64,000 nucleotides of DNA from Mariprofundus sp. UBA1536 (GCA_002323245.1 DCPU01000001.1:62001-126000), one strand, 5' to 3'; positions 33,296 through 41,464 are shown, counted from the first letter of the stretch. Notes: generated by a model not told the origin, from the letters alone. Made by a program: numbers and translations.

Positions 33296-34381
33296 TCAAG
33301 CTACAGGATAATCGGTATATCCCTTTTCACCTGGGGTGTAGAAGGTGTCAAAATCAACATCATTTAACGCCACTTTATTCTGCCAGCGATAAATCAAATC
33401 GGGATTGGACAATAGCGGCACACCCACAGCAATCAAATCAGCGCGTCCCGCTTCCAAATCTTTATTGGCGCGTTTGGCATCATAACCACCGGATAAAATC
33501 AAGGTGCCTTTAAATGCTGCGCGGACACCATCTTTCATGCGCGCCGGCACTTCAGGCGCACCTTGAGCGGAGTGATCGACAATATGCACGTAGGCAATGC
33601 CCAAATCATTGAGCTGCTCAGCCAGATACAAATAATCAGCTTCCATCTCCGGATACAGTGGCATTTCGTTAAACACACCAAATGGCGATAAACGAATACC
33701 GATTTTTTCTTTACCAATCATGCTGATAGAAGCTTTAACCACTTCAAGAATAAAGCGAGCACGCTTCTCAACCTTGCCGCCATAAGCATCATCGCGTTGG
33801 TTGGTGGTCGGGCGGAAAAACTGTTCCATCAAATAACCGTTGGCAGCATGCAGCTCCACACCATCAAAATCAGCTTTGATGGCTTTGCGCGCTGCTTGGG
33901 CATATTCATTAATCGTGGAATCAATATCATCAATATCCATTTCTTCAGGCACGGGCAAAGGCTGCATACCATCTTTATCGGTATACATTTGCTCGCTGCA
34001 GCCCACCGCTGATGGCGCCAATACCCGCGCCCCACCGGGCAGATTATATTCATGTGAAATGCGGCCAGTATGCATCAATTGGCAGAAAATCTTCGCGCCT
34101 TTGGCATGCACAGCTTCGGTGACCAATTTCCAGCCTTCCACTTGCGCCAAGGAAAAGACGCCTGGAATGCGCGGGTAACCCAGACCGTTTGGAGATGGCG
34201 AAGTGCCTTCGGTGATAATCAAACCCACGCTAGCGCGCTGGGCGTAATATTCTGCCATTAAAGCATTCGGTACATTATCAATAGCACGGCTGCGGGTCAT
34301 GGGCGCCATCACCAAGTGATTTTGTAATGAAAGCTCGCCCAATTTTGCTGGCGAAAATAAAATATCGGTTGTATCAGTCAT
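33296..34381 (-). CDS. Old yellow enzyme family ene-reductase (NemA-like)
   Basis: 361 residues, a flavin TIM barrel. It has LFSPAKLGELSLQNHLVMAPMTRSRA near the start, the LMHTGRISH segment, and DGVELHAANGYLMEQFF with the substrate-binding His/Asn pair. The FMN phosphate site ILSGGYDAKRA follows. Such enzymes reduce activated alkenes and nitro compounds using NAD(P)H. The ATG at 34381 has AGGAG six bases upstream and is preferred to 34384 or 34408. A motif 40 bases upstream is repeated upstream of the next ferredoxin gene. Confidence 0.93.
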   Translation of the reverse strand: MTDTTDILFSPAKLGELSLQNHLVMAPMTRSRAIDNVPNALMAEYYAQRASVGLIITEGTSPSPNGLGYPRIPGVFSLAQVEGWKLVTEAVHAKGAKIFCQLMHTGRISHEYNLPGGARVLAPSAVGCSEQMYTDKDGMQPLPVPEEMDIDDIDSTINEYAQAARKAIKADFDGVELHAANGYLMEQFFRPTTNQRDDAYGGKVEKRARFILEVVKASISMIGKEKIGIRLSPFGVFNEMPLYPEMEADYLYLAEQLNDLGIAYVHIVDHSAQGAPEVPARMKDGVRAAFKGTLILSGGYDAKRANKDLEAGRADLIAVGVPLLSNPDLIYRWQNKVALNDVDFDTFYTPGEKGYTDYPVA

Positions 34382-34420
34382 CATCTGCTCCTGTAAACGA
34401 AGTGCCAAACTAGAGTAGTT

Positions 34421-34438
34421 CTTAGAAAAAAGTACCTA
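34421..34438 (-). promoter_or_regulatory. Motif upstream of the ene-reductase gene
   Basis: TTAGAAAAAAGTACCTA on the plus strand, 40 bases before the ATG. A near copy lies at 34712-34729 before the ferredoxin gene. On the minus strand it reads as a GTAC core followed by a T run and CTAA. Confidence 0.35.
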
Positions 34439-34445
34439 TTCCTTT

Positions 34446-34691
34446 TTAAACCTCACCTGCTTGGATACTTTGCACCCGTGTGACCACAGCTTCAACGGTT
34501 GCATGATCAATCATACGTTTATTCACCAACACCAATGGCGCATTGGGGCATTGGTTGCGGCAATCGCCCATACGTGATTTCAAACCGCATGCCGCCAAAG
34601 CTTCGGTAAGCCTACGACCGCCCACATCACTGCACTCTGGACCGTAACACACTTCAATATCGGGCGCTGTCTGGTCTATCATCATTGTCAT
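34446..34691 (-). CDS. Thioredoxin-like [2Fe-2S] ferredoxin
   Basis: 81 residues. The cysteine pattern CYGPEC near residue 15 and GDCRNQC near residue 43 matches the thioredoxin-like [2Fe-2S] family related to NuoE and shethna-type ferredoxins. PNAPLVLVNKRMI after the second pair is typical. It probably carries electrons or acts as an iron-sulfur sensor; the partner is unknown. AAGGA lies five bases before the ATG. It sits directly upstream of the ene-reductase in the same orientation, 62 bp apart, suggesting a redox pairing. Confidence 0.8.
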   Translation of the reverse strand: MTMMIDQTAPDIEVCYGPECSDVGGRRLTEALAACGLKSRMGDCRNQCPNAPLVLVNKRMIDHATVEAVVTRVQSIQAGEV

Positions 34692-34711
34692 GGCTATCCT
34701 TTGTTGGTGAT

Positions 34712-34729
34712 TTAGAAAAAAAGTACATT
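34712..34729 (-). promoter_or_regulatory. Motif upstream of the ferredoxin gene
   Basis: TTAGAAAAAAAGTACATT on the plus strand, starting 20 bases upstream of the ferredoxin start codon. It is nearly identical to the motif upstream of the neighbouring ene-reductase, in the same orientation. Confidence 0.35.
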
Positions 34730-34854
34730 ACCCAAAGCAAACTGCAAATGCATAAGTAATGTTTTCATGGTTACATTGGGCAAAACAGTTGCTGCCGAAA
34801 TTCGAACTGTTACTTTTTCACATCTTTATTCTGATGCAACATGGGTAAACCACT

Positions 34855-36507
34855 TTGAACGATTCGAACATCACATATTTCCCCATTACCCCGAAAGCAG
34901 ATGATATCCCAAACGTTTTTCCCACCCCTTTCTCTGATACCCCCCACCCTTTGGCAATCCAGGCCAGTCAAATGCTGCAAGCTAGACTTAGTGAAAACAA
35001 AGATTTCGATAGAGATTTTTTTACGCCAGACCACGGTAAAATGTTTGGGGTGCTGGTGGTGCAAGACCAACAAGCCCGCCTTGGTTTTTTAAGCGCCTTT
35101 TCTGGCATGATGAATGGGCAATGGTTTGCGGGTGGCTTTATGCCGCCTATTTTTGATGTGGAAGCGCAAACCCATTTTCTCACCAGCGGAAAGAGCCAAT
35201 TGCAAGACATGGCCAAAACCTTGGAAGTGCTGGAATCATCGAAACAACGCTACGTCTTAGCCCAAAGCATCGTAGATTTGAAGAAGCAACGCGATGCAGT
35301 TTTGACAGCCTTAAAGCAACGCCACAAAGCCGAAAAACAAGCCCGTGATGCTCAACGCTTTGATATCTTGGTGATGGATGATGCCCAGGAACAACAAAGC
35401 CAGCTGCGCGCCTTGGCATTGCAAAGCCAGCACAACAAACGCGAAGCCACCAATGCTGCCTCAGCATGGAAAGAGCGCATTGAAGCGCTAGCGATAGAAC
35501 TCGAAGCATCTGATATCCAAATCAGCCAACTCAAAAACAGCCGCAGTAAACTCTCCCAAGATTTGCATGCGCAAGTGTTCGCCAGCTACACATTATATAA
35601 TTTTAAAGGCGAGCAAAAAACCATCACTGACTTCTTTATCGAATCCACCCCGCCTGCGGGTGCTGGCGATTGTGCTGGACCAAAGCTAATTCATTATGCC
35701 CAAACCCATGCTTTAAAACCCATCGCCATGGCAGAGTTTTGGTGGGGCGCTTCCCCTGCTGCTGGAGTGCGCCATCATCAACAATTCTACCCAGCTTGTC
35801 GTGGCAAATGCCGCCCTATTCTACCCTTTATGTTAGAAGGCCTGGATGTGGAGCCAGAGCCATACTACGGCTTAGAAATCGATCAAGATGAACCCAAAAT
35901 TATCTACGAAGATGATGTCTTGATTGTGATTAACAAACCCAGCGGTTTGATGTCGGTGCCGGGTAAACTGATCAAAGACTGTGTGTTCAACCGCTTGATG
36001 GCAGCGCACCCCGAATGCCCAGAACTACGCCTTGTGCATCGCCTTGATATGTCCACTTCAGGCATACTATTGGTCGCTAAGAATTTGAAGATAAACAAGC
36101 TCCTGCAAAAACAATTTATCCAACGTACCGTCGATAAACGCTACGAAGCCATTTTAAGCAAACCTCTTGATGCCGATGAAGGTAATATCGATTTGCCTAT
36201 GCGCGTGGACTTTGACGATAGGCCGCGCCAATTGGTGTGTTACGAATACGGCAAGCCCGCCAAAACGCACTGGGAAGTCATAACTCGCGATGAAAGAACA
36301 ACCCGTGTATATTTCTATCCCCACACTGGCCGCACCCATCAACTGCGTTTGCATGCCTCCCATCGCGATGGTCTCAATGCCGCTATTGTTGGCGACGACC
36401 TCTACGGGCAAGCTGGTGAGCGCCTGATGCTGCATGCCCAGCGATTAAGCTTTAACCACCCCGTCACCCGCGAGCGCCTCACCTTTGAAGTGCCTGCTCC
36501 ATTTTGA
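34855..36507 (+). CDS. RluA-family pseudouridine synthase with long N-terminal extension
   Basis: 550 residues. The C-terminal 205 residues are an RluA-type catalytic domain: IIYEDDVLIVINKPSG from about residue 346, HRLDMSTSG near 394 with the nucleophilic Asp, and PHTGRTHQLRLHASH. The N-terminal 340 residues hold a lysine/glutamine-rich coiled coil (about 140-235) and a GAGDCAGPKLIHYA segment. Large RluA relatives with this layout exist in Vibrio-like bacteria. The start must be TTG at 34855, since an in-frame TAA precedes it by two codons. A 7-bp hairpin followed by T residues lies at 34784-34818 in the leader. Confidence 0.87.
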   Translation: MNDSNITYFPITPKADDIPNVFPTPFSDTPHPLAIQASQMLQARLSENKDFDRDFFTPDHGKMFGVLVVQDQQARLGFLSAFSGMMNGQWFAGGFMPPIFDVEAQTHFLTSGKSQLQDMAKTLEVLESSKQRYVLAQSIVDLKKQRDAVLTALKQRHKAEKQARDAQRFDILVMDDAQEQQSQLRALALQSQHNKREATNAASAWKERIEALAIELEASDIQISQLKNSRSKLSQDLHAQVFASYTLYNFKGEQKTITDFFIESTPPAGAGDCAGPKLIHYAQTHALKPIAMAEFWWGASPAAGVRHHQQFYPACRGKCRPILPFMLEGLDVEPEPYYGLEIDQDEPKIIYEDDVLIVINKPSGLMSVPGKLIKDCVFNRLMAAHPECPELRLVHRLDMSTSGILLVAKNLKINKLLQKQFIQRTVDKRYEAILSKPLDADEGNIDLPMRVDFDDRPRQLVCYEYGKPAKTHWEVITRDERTTRVYFYPHTGRTHQLRLHASHRDGLNAAIVGDDLYGQAGERLMLHAQRLSFNHPVTRERLTFEVPAPF

Positions 36508-36525
36508 GGAAACGATTGCCCCCTA

Positions 36526-36700
36526 CCCCCTTGCTACAGATGCGCCGGAACGTCAGGCGGAAAAAAAGATAAGCGCAGTATCACGCGCCCTTTTTCTGAC
36601 TGTAAGTGAATGAAGAACGCAGCTGTTTAAGGGCAGTTTTTTGGTTCGTTTGAAGGTGAATGCGAAGCATGAGAGGCTCCCCTGGGGGATTTGCTGCAAA
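36526..36700 (+). repeat. Composite dispersed repeat, copy 1
   Basis: Starts with TTGCTACAGATGCGCCGGAA and continues with AAGCGCAGTATCACGCGCCC and GCAGCTGTTTAAGGGCAG, then TTTTTTGGTTCGTTT. It is closely similar for about 110 bases to copy 3 at 38030. Its tail (36652-36700, GAAGGTGAATGCGAAGC onward) matches the reverse complement of 37945-37994. The ends are imperfect inverted repeats (CTTGTTATAGCTGC versus GCAGCTATTTAAGG in the family), as in a small non-autonomous element. Confidence 0.7.
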
Positions 36701-36737
36701 AAAAATGAACAACACCTTTAATGCATAGGATAAGCCC

Positions 36738-37133
36738 ATGACAAACCAAGAAAATGAACCAACCCTTTATGAACGCCTTGGCGGTGAAGCACAATTACGC
36801 CAACTTACCCAAAGCTTTTATCAACATATGGATACCTTGAGCGAAACCAAACCCATCCGCGGCATGCACGCCAAAAGCCTGCATATGTCCGAAGAAAAGT
36901 TGTTTATGTTCCTCTCTGGCTGGATGGGCGGCCCATCATTGTATTGGGAAAAGTATGGCCACCCTCGCCTGCGCATGCGGCATATGCCATTCGCCATCGA
37001 TGAATCTGCTCGCGATCAATGGATGCTCTGCATGAAGAATGCTTTGGATGAAGTCGTAAAAGACGAATCACTCAACGATGAAATCTACCAAGCTCTCTAC
37101 GGTGTTGCTGACTTTATGCGGAATAGACCTTAA
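36738..37133 (+). CDS. Group II truncated haemoglobin
   Basis: 131 residues. It opens LYERLGGEAQLRQLTQSFY. It also has FMFLSGWMGGPSLYWEKYGHPRLRMRH, with the proximal His in the GHPRLRMRH region, and DQWMLCMKNAL with the group-II Trp in the G helix. Group II truncated globins bind O2 or NO and often protect against nitrosative stress or shuttle electrons. It lies between two repeat elements and reads alone, with no obvious partner. Start chosen as the only ATG near the family N-terminus. Confidence 0.9.
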   Translation: MTNQENEPTLYERLGGEAQLRQLTQSFYQHMDTLSETKPIRGMHAKSLHMSEEKLFMFLSGWMGGPSLYWEKYGHPRLRMRHMPFAIDESARDQWMLCMKNALDEVVKDESLNDEIYQALYGVADFMRNRP

Positions 37134-37142
37134 AGCTTTTTT

Positions 37143-37174
37143 GAACCGCGAAGCACGCGAAGTTACACGAAGTT
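37143..37174 (+). repeat. GCGAAG-family repeat, single arm
   Basis: GAACCGCGAAGCACGCGAAG followed by TTACACGAAGTT matches the arms of the inverted repeat at 29380-29503. It comes 10 bases after the truncated haemoglobin stop. A following AACCACTCAGACACAGAAG resembles a second, related intergenic repeat type. Confidence 0.65.
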
Positions 37175-37224
37175 TCTTATTTTTTAACCACTCAGACACA
37201 GAAGTCTTCAGTTTCGGAGCGGAT

Positions 37225-37374
37225 CCCCTTGTTATAGCTGCGCCTTCATATGTGCTAGCAAATGGGAATTAGCGAAAAAACTTTTCGCCCCATTTGATGG
37301 TGCAGATGAGGGGAGTTCGCAGCTATGTAAGGGGCAGCTTTTTGGTTCGTTTTTGGCTGTCCAAAAATGAATAA
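37225..37374 (+). repeat. Composite dispersed repeat, copy 2 (divergent core)
   Basis: It shares the left end CTTGTTATAGCTGCGCC with copy 3, and the right end GCAGCTATGTAAGGGGCAG, TTTTTGGTTCGTTTTTGG. The centre differs and forms its own hairpin: CAAATGGG, GCGAAAA, TTTTCGC, CCATTTG. The right end adds a stem TTTTTGG, CTGT, CCAAAAA. It fills most of the 339-bp gap between the haemoglobin and the 55-residue gene. Confidence 0.65.
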
Positions 37375-37472
37375 ACACCATCACTCATCTTTAACCATCC
37401 TTTTTTCATCCATGACTTTAACTTGTCATAATTACTCATCATGCTTCCTCGCAAATTGAAAAGGAGGAAAAC

Positions 37473-37640
37473 ATGACCCTAGAAAACACTAGCCCAGCTT
37501 CTGCCCGGCTTAACTTTATGCGCATGGTTAGCGCCATCGTTGAGTTTCCAAAACAACCCGAAACAAAAAAAACGTCAGGTGCTCAACCAAGCAACCAAAG
37601 CAGCAACAAACAAGCACAACTCCCCACGCCTCAAGCCTAA
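37473..37640 (+). CDS. Small 55-residue uncharacterised protein
   Basis: AAGGAGGAAAAC lies directly before the ATG, an excellent ribosome binding site. The product begins MTLENTSPASARLNF, has a short hydrophobic stretch (FMRMVSAIVEF) and a Gln/Asn/Lys/Thr-rich tail. No family is recognised. The low-complexity tail suggests a disordered protein. It is bracketed by repeat copies 2 and 3 in the accessory stretch, so it may be a recently acquired or fast-evolving gene. Confidence 0.55.
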   Translation: MTLENTSPASARLNFMRMVSAIVEFPKQPETKKTSGAQPSNQSSNKQAQLPTPQA

Positions 37641-37730
37641 ACCCACGCGTTAAACACTGGTTTATTTTTCTCAAATCGTCTAAGTTGAATCCTTGCAAGA
37701 CAGCAAAATATCGATGACGGAGTGTGAACT

Positions 37731-37925
37731 ATGGCTACTTATGAATGCAAAATATGCGGTATGGGTGTGAATGCAACTTGTGCAAAATGCGATGCACCTT
37801 TGGTGGATGGCAGCATCACCTTGGATGACGGAACCGTGGTGCAAGTATCTGAATGCCCCAACGGACATGGCAAAATCAAATCACCCATGTGTTGCGGCGA
37901 AGATATGACCTGCTCTATCGACTAA
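37731..37925 (+). CDS. Small cysteine-rich, zinc-ribbon-like protein
   Basis: 64 residues with nine cysteines: ECKICGMGVNATCAKCDAP at residues 5-23 contains two CxxC pairs, and ECPNGHGKIKSPMCCGEDMTC forms a further cluster. The pattern suggests two metal sites, zinc or iron, in a ribbon-like fold. I do not recognise the exact family. It follows the 55-residue gene by 90 bp on the same strand. Confidence 0.7.
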   Translation: MATYECKICGMGVNATCAKCDAPLVDGSITLDDGTVVQVSECPNGHGKIKSPMCCGEDMTCSID

Positions 37926-37944
37926 ACTGCTTTCTAAACATTTT

Positions 37945-37994
37945 TTTGAACCGCCCCCCCAGGGGGAGCTTCTCTCGCTTTGCGGTTCACCTTC
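37945..37994 (-). repeat. Inverted partner of the copy 1 tail
   Basis: The reverse complement reads GAAGGTGAACCGCAAAGCGA then GAGAAGCTCCCCCTGGGGGG, matching 36652-36700. It carries a CCCCCTGGGGG palindrome and TGAACCGC/GCGGTTCA ends. A degenerate GCGAAG-type sequence (AGTACGCAAAGTTATACGC) follows directly. Confidence 0.6.
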
Positions 37995-38029
37995 AGTACG
38001 CAAAGTTATACGCAGCTTTTGAGCCTAAC

Positions 38030-38174
38030 CTCTTGTTATAGCTGCGCCGGAACGTCGGGCGGAAAAAGGATAAGCGCAGTATCACGCGCCCTTTTTCTGA
38101 ATATAAGTGGAGGAAAAATGCAGCTATTTAAGGGCAGATTTTTGTTTCGTTTCTTTGCTGACAAAGAAATGAAC
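38030..38174 (+). repeat. Composite dispersed repeat, copy 3
   Basis: CTCTTGTTATAGCTGCGCCG, then AAGCGCAGTATCACGCGCCC and GCAGCTATTTAAGGGCAG, nearly identical to copy 1. The end forms a hairpin: GTTTCGTTTCTTTG, CTGA, CAAAGAAATGAAC. It ends 8 bases before the interrupted membrane protein gene, which converges on it. Confidence 0.7.
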
Positions 38175-38181
38175 GTAATTT

Positions 38182-38700
38182 TCAGTCTTTCGTTGTCTCT
38201 TCAACTTTCACAAACAAATGTTTAAAGCGACGATATAAATACAGTACGGAAACACCAATAAACACATAAGGAACTACTGGGTTATTTCCCTCAGCCATAT
38301 TCGTTGTTAGCGAAATGTTTATCAGCCATACTGATACCAAAATCACAGCAACGGCAATTGCATCACTGAAGTACTTTCCGATATGCTCGGGAAATAAGTT
38401 TGCTCCAGCAGCCAAGGCGCAGAAACAAGCGAGTAAAAATCCAAACAAATCATTCCCGAACCCTTGGCTAAACAATGCCAAAGCGATTATTAAAGAGATA
38501 ATTCCAATCGCTATTTTAGGGCCTCTGCTAAGATTTAGAATAGCAGTAGCAGGCAGGACAACTTGCTCAACTACTTCATCATCCTACTTGCCCGATTTAC
38601 TATCATCAATCGCAATAACAGCCATGAGGATTATTGTAGGAATCATTTGAGATATATCAGGCCATTGGTATTGGTCTTTATATATCGCCCAAATAATCAT
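38182..38700 (-). pseudogene. Small membrane protein gene interrupted by a TAG
   Basis: From an ATG at 38700 the frame reads MIIWAIYKDQYQWPDISQM, a hydrophobic segment and AIDDSKSGK, then TAG at 38584-38586. The same frame continues DDEVVEQVVLPATAILNLSRG and four hydrophobic segments to KVEETTKD and a stop at 38182. Membrane-protein character is continuous across the TAG, so one gene of about 172 codons carries a nonsense change (CAG to TAG would explain it). A downstream TTG at 38481 could still give a 99-residue product. No family is recognised, and base composition looks more AT-rich than its neighbours. Confidence 0.65.
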
Positions 38701-38752
38701 CGGCGCTAGACCAATCGGCCATCACCAAAGCCTATACATGTGTAATGGGTAT

Positions 38753-39952
38753 TTAACTTAAGCTTTTACTGGCTTCAGCCACACGATTCACCGCATCTTC
38801 TAATGTTGCTTGGGCAACTGCATAGGAAAAGCGGATAAAGCCATGCGCACCAAATTCGGTGCCAGGCACAAGCGCGACACCCGCAGCTTCTAGCAGCCAA
38901 GCACAAAGGACGAGGTCGTCTTCGAGCACAGTGCCTTCTGGTGTGGTTTTTCCAATCCAGCCTTGGAAGGATGGGAACACATAAAACGCACCATCAGGAG
39001 TGATGCAATCCACGCCATCGATAGCGTTGAGCGCATTCACCAACCAGGTGCGGCGGCTTTGATAAACGCGCACCATTTCATCAAGCTCATCGGTTGGCCC
39101 TTGCAATGCAGCCAAGGCCGCTTTTTGCGAGATCGATGAAGGATTCGATGTGGATTGGCTTTGAATCATACCCATGGCTTTAATCAGCGGCAGCGGACCT
39201 GCACAATAACCGATACGCCAACCCGTCATACAATAAGCTTTGGAAACGCCATTGAGGGTAATCGTGCGATCAATCAAATCGGGATTGACTTGCGCAAAGG
39301 TGGCAAAGGATTTGCCATCAAACAAAATCTTTTCATACATATCATCAACAGCAACAAAGATGTTGGGATATTTGCGAATCACAGCACCCAAGGCTTGTAG
39401 GTCTTCGGCGTTGTAGGCCATGCCTGTTGGGTTGGAAGGCGAATTTAGAAACAAAAGACGAGTGTGATCGGTGATGCTTTCTTCAAGTTGATTAGCAGTG
39501 ATTTTGAAATTGGCTTCGGCTGTACACATCACTTTAACGGGCAGACCTTCTGCCAAAAAGACCATATCAGGATACGAAACCCAATACGGAGCTGGGATAA
39601 TCACTTCATCACCGGGATTAATCAGGGCTTGCAATAGATTGTAGATACACTGCTTGCCGCCTGTGGAAACAAGAATTTGCTCAGGCGTATAATCAAGGCC
39701 GTTATCGCGCTTAAACTTAGCTGCAATTTCTTTGCGCAACTCAGGGATGCCCGGCACAGCCGTGTAGCGAGTAAAACCAGCATTAATAGCAGCAATACCT
39801 GCTTCTCTAGCGGCAATGGGGGTCTCAAAATCTGGCTCACCCACGGAGAGAGATATAATGTCGCGGCCAGCAGCGCGAAGTTCGGCGGCTTTGGCGGTGA
39901 TAGCTAGGGTGGCGGAGGGTTTAACATGTTGAATACGATTGGCTAATTTCAT
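38753..39952 (-). CDS. aspC: Aspartate aminotransferase (class I/II PLP enzyme)
   Basis: 399 residues of the 1-beta type. Signatures are LSVGEPDFETP, GFTRYTAVPGIPELR, PAPYWVSYPDM, NSPSNPTGM and the PLP-lysine region LNGVSKAYCMTGWRIGYCAGP near residue 235. It transaminates aspartate and oxaloacetate; relatives also accept prephenate. It ends beside the accessory stretch and begins 55 bp downstream of ntrC on the same strand. Confidence 0.94.
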   Translation of the reverse strand: MKLANRIQHVKPSATLAITAKAAELRAAGRDIISLSVGEPDFETPIAAREAGIAAINAGFTRYTAVPGIPELRKEIAAKFKRDNGLDYTPEQILVSTGGKQCIYNLLQALINPGDEVIIPAPYWVSYPDMVFLAEGLPVKVMCTAEANFKITANQLEESITDHTRLLFLNSPSNPTGMAYNAEDLQALGAVIRKYPNIFVAVDDMYEKILFDGKSFATFAQVNPDLIDRTITLNGVSKAYCMTGWRIGYCAGPLPLIKAMGMIQSQSTSNPSSISQKAALAALQGPTDELDEMVRVYQSRRTWLVNALNAIDGVDCITPDGAFYVFPSFQGWIGKTTPEGTVLEDDLVLCAWLLEAAGVALVPGTEFGAHGFIRFSYAVAQATLEDAVNRVAEASKSLS

Positions 39953-40007
39953 GCGCTGATGTTCGCAAAAAGGTGATAGCCATGCAAGAGCATGATGTTA
40001 GGCGTGA

Positions 40008-41456
40008 TTAACGCTTAAAATCCACAGCATCAATATCGTATGTTTTCAACAATTTACGCACGGTGTTGCGATTGAGCCCCAGCATCTCAGCCACTTTCAG
40101 CTGATTGCCTTCGGCCTTCTCCAAGACAAGCCGTAAAATCGGCGGCTCCACTTGATCAAGCACATGGCGATACAAACCTTCCACTTCTGCATAACCAAGC
40201 TGCTGCAAATAACGCTTCACGCAGCGATGCACCGCTTCGCTCAAAGTCTCATCACCATCATTAGGTGCATCTTCACCATTGCCCAAGGCCAAGGCCACAT
40301 CGGTCATGGTGATGCTTGCACCTGGGGTGAGCACTGCAAGGCGGCGCATGACGTTTTTAAGCTCACGCACATTGCCCTGCCAATCAAAACGCTGCAAAAG
40401 GGTGATGGCATCAGGCATCAAAATTGGCGCCGTAATACCCAGCTCTTCTGCGGCATAACTCAGCAGTGCTTCAGCCAAATCAGGAATATCATCACGGCGC
40501 TCACGCAGCGGCGGGATGTGCACAGGAATCACATTAAGGCGGTAATACAAATCCTCGCGGAACAAACCTGCTTTAATCTTTTTCGGCAAATATTGATGGG
40601 TTGCAGCGAGCAACCGCACATTCACTTTTTTGGTGATGGTGCTGCCCACGCGTTGCACTTCGCCTGTTTCTAATACGCGCAGCATTTTCGCCTGCAACGC
40701 CAAAGGCATATCGCCGATTTCATCAAGAAACAGCGTGCCGCCATCAGCATGCTCAAAGTGACCCGCTCTGGCTTTATCGGCGCCAGTAAATGCGCCTTTT
40801 TCATGGCCAAACAATTCAGCTTCCAGCAACTCGGCAGGAATGGCTGCGGTGTTAATCGCAATAAAAGCTTTATGGGTGCGAAGACTTTGTTTGTGTAACT
40901 CTTGAGCAATTAGCTCTTTACCTGTGCCTGACTCACCAGTGATTAACACTGTCATATCCGATGCTGCTACACGCCCGATAATGCGGTAGAGCTGTTGCAT
41001 GGCTTGGCTTTTACCCAAAATCTGTGTTTTTTCTTTGGGTTTATCTTGGGGGTCAAATGAATCTTGTTTGGTTGTTACCCGCGTTTTCTTTTTTTGCTTG
41101 GCGCTGTCTTTGGCTTTGACGCGATTGACCAATGAGCGCACTTCATCCAAATCAAAAGGTTTGGGTAGATATTCCATGGCGCCAGCGCGATAAGCTTCCA
41201 CGGCATGATCAAAGGTAGTTTCCGCGGTTAACATAATCACTGGCGCGTGAAACATGCCCTTTTCAAGCGCTTGCATGCCATTGCCATCGGGCAAGAACAC
41301 ATCCAAAAAGACAATCGAGAAGGTATGCTCTTCCATGGCTGCTTTAGCAGTAGCCAAATCAGGCGCTTCGATGACCTCAAATCCTTGCTCTTTGAGCACA
41401 CGATTCAGCACCCAACGGATGCCATCATCATCATCAACTATCAATGCGCTTTGCAT
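40008..41456 (-). CDS. ntrC: Nitrogen regulation response regulator NtrC-type (sigma-54 activator)
   Basis: 482 residues. The receiver domain has the phosphoacceptor Asp52 in VFLDVFLPDGNG, Thr77 and Lys99. The AAA+ domain has Walker A GESGTGKE, the sigma-54 contact loop GAFTGA and Walker B GGTLFLDEIGD. A C-terminal Fis-type helix-turn-helix follows (KVAEMLGLNRNTVRKLL). The order with ntrB and dusB argues for NtrC over other members of the class. AGGAGCAAGT precedes the ATG. It should activate glutamine synthetase and nitrogen-scavenging genes under nitrogen limitation. Confidence 0.92.
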   Translation of the reverse strand: MQSALIVDDDDGIRWVLNRVLKEQGFEVIEAPDLATAKAAMEEHTFSIVFLDVFLPDGNGMQALEKGMFHAPVIMLTAETTFDHAVEAYRAGAMEYLPKPFDLDEVRSLVNRVKAKDSAKQKKKTRVTTKQDSFDPQDKPKEKTQILGKSQAMQQLYRIIGRVAASDMTVLITGESGTGKELIAQELHKQSLRTHKAFIAINTAAIPAELLEAELFGHEKGAFTGADKARAGHFEHADGGTLFLDEIGDMPLALQAKMLRVLETGEVQRVGSTITKKVNVRLLAATHQYLPKKIKAGLFREDLYYRLNVIPVHIPPLRERRDDIPDLAEALLSYAAEELGITAPILMPDAITLLQRFDWQGNVRELKNVMRRLAVLTPGASITMTDVALALGNGEDAPNDGDETLSEAVHRCVKRYLQQLGYAEVEGLYRHVLDQVEPPILRLVLEKAEGNQLKVAEMLGLNRNTVRKLLKTYDIDAVDFKR

Positions 41457-41464
41457 ACTTGCTC

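Noticed and set aside
36526..38174. Integron attC sites as the explanation for the repeats around small genes
   Set aside because: The end motifs do not give convincing RYYYAAC/GTTRRRY core pairs, the gene-repeat spacing is irregular, and no integrase is present.
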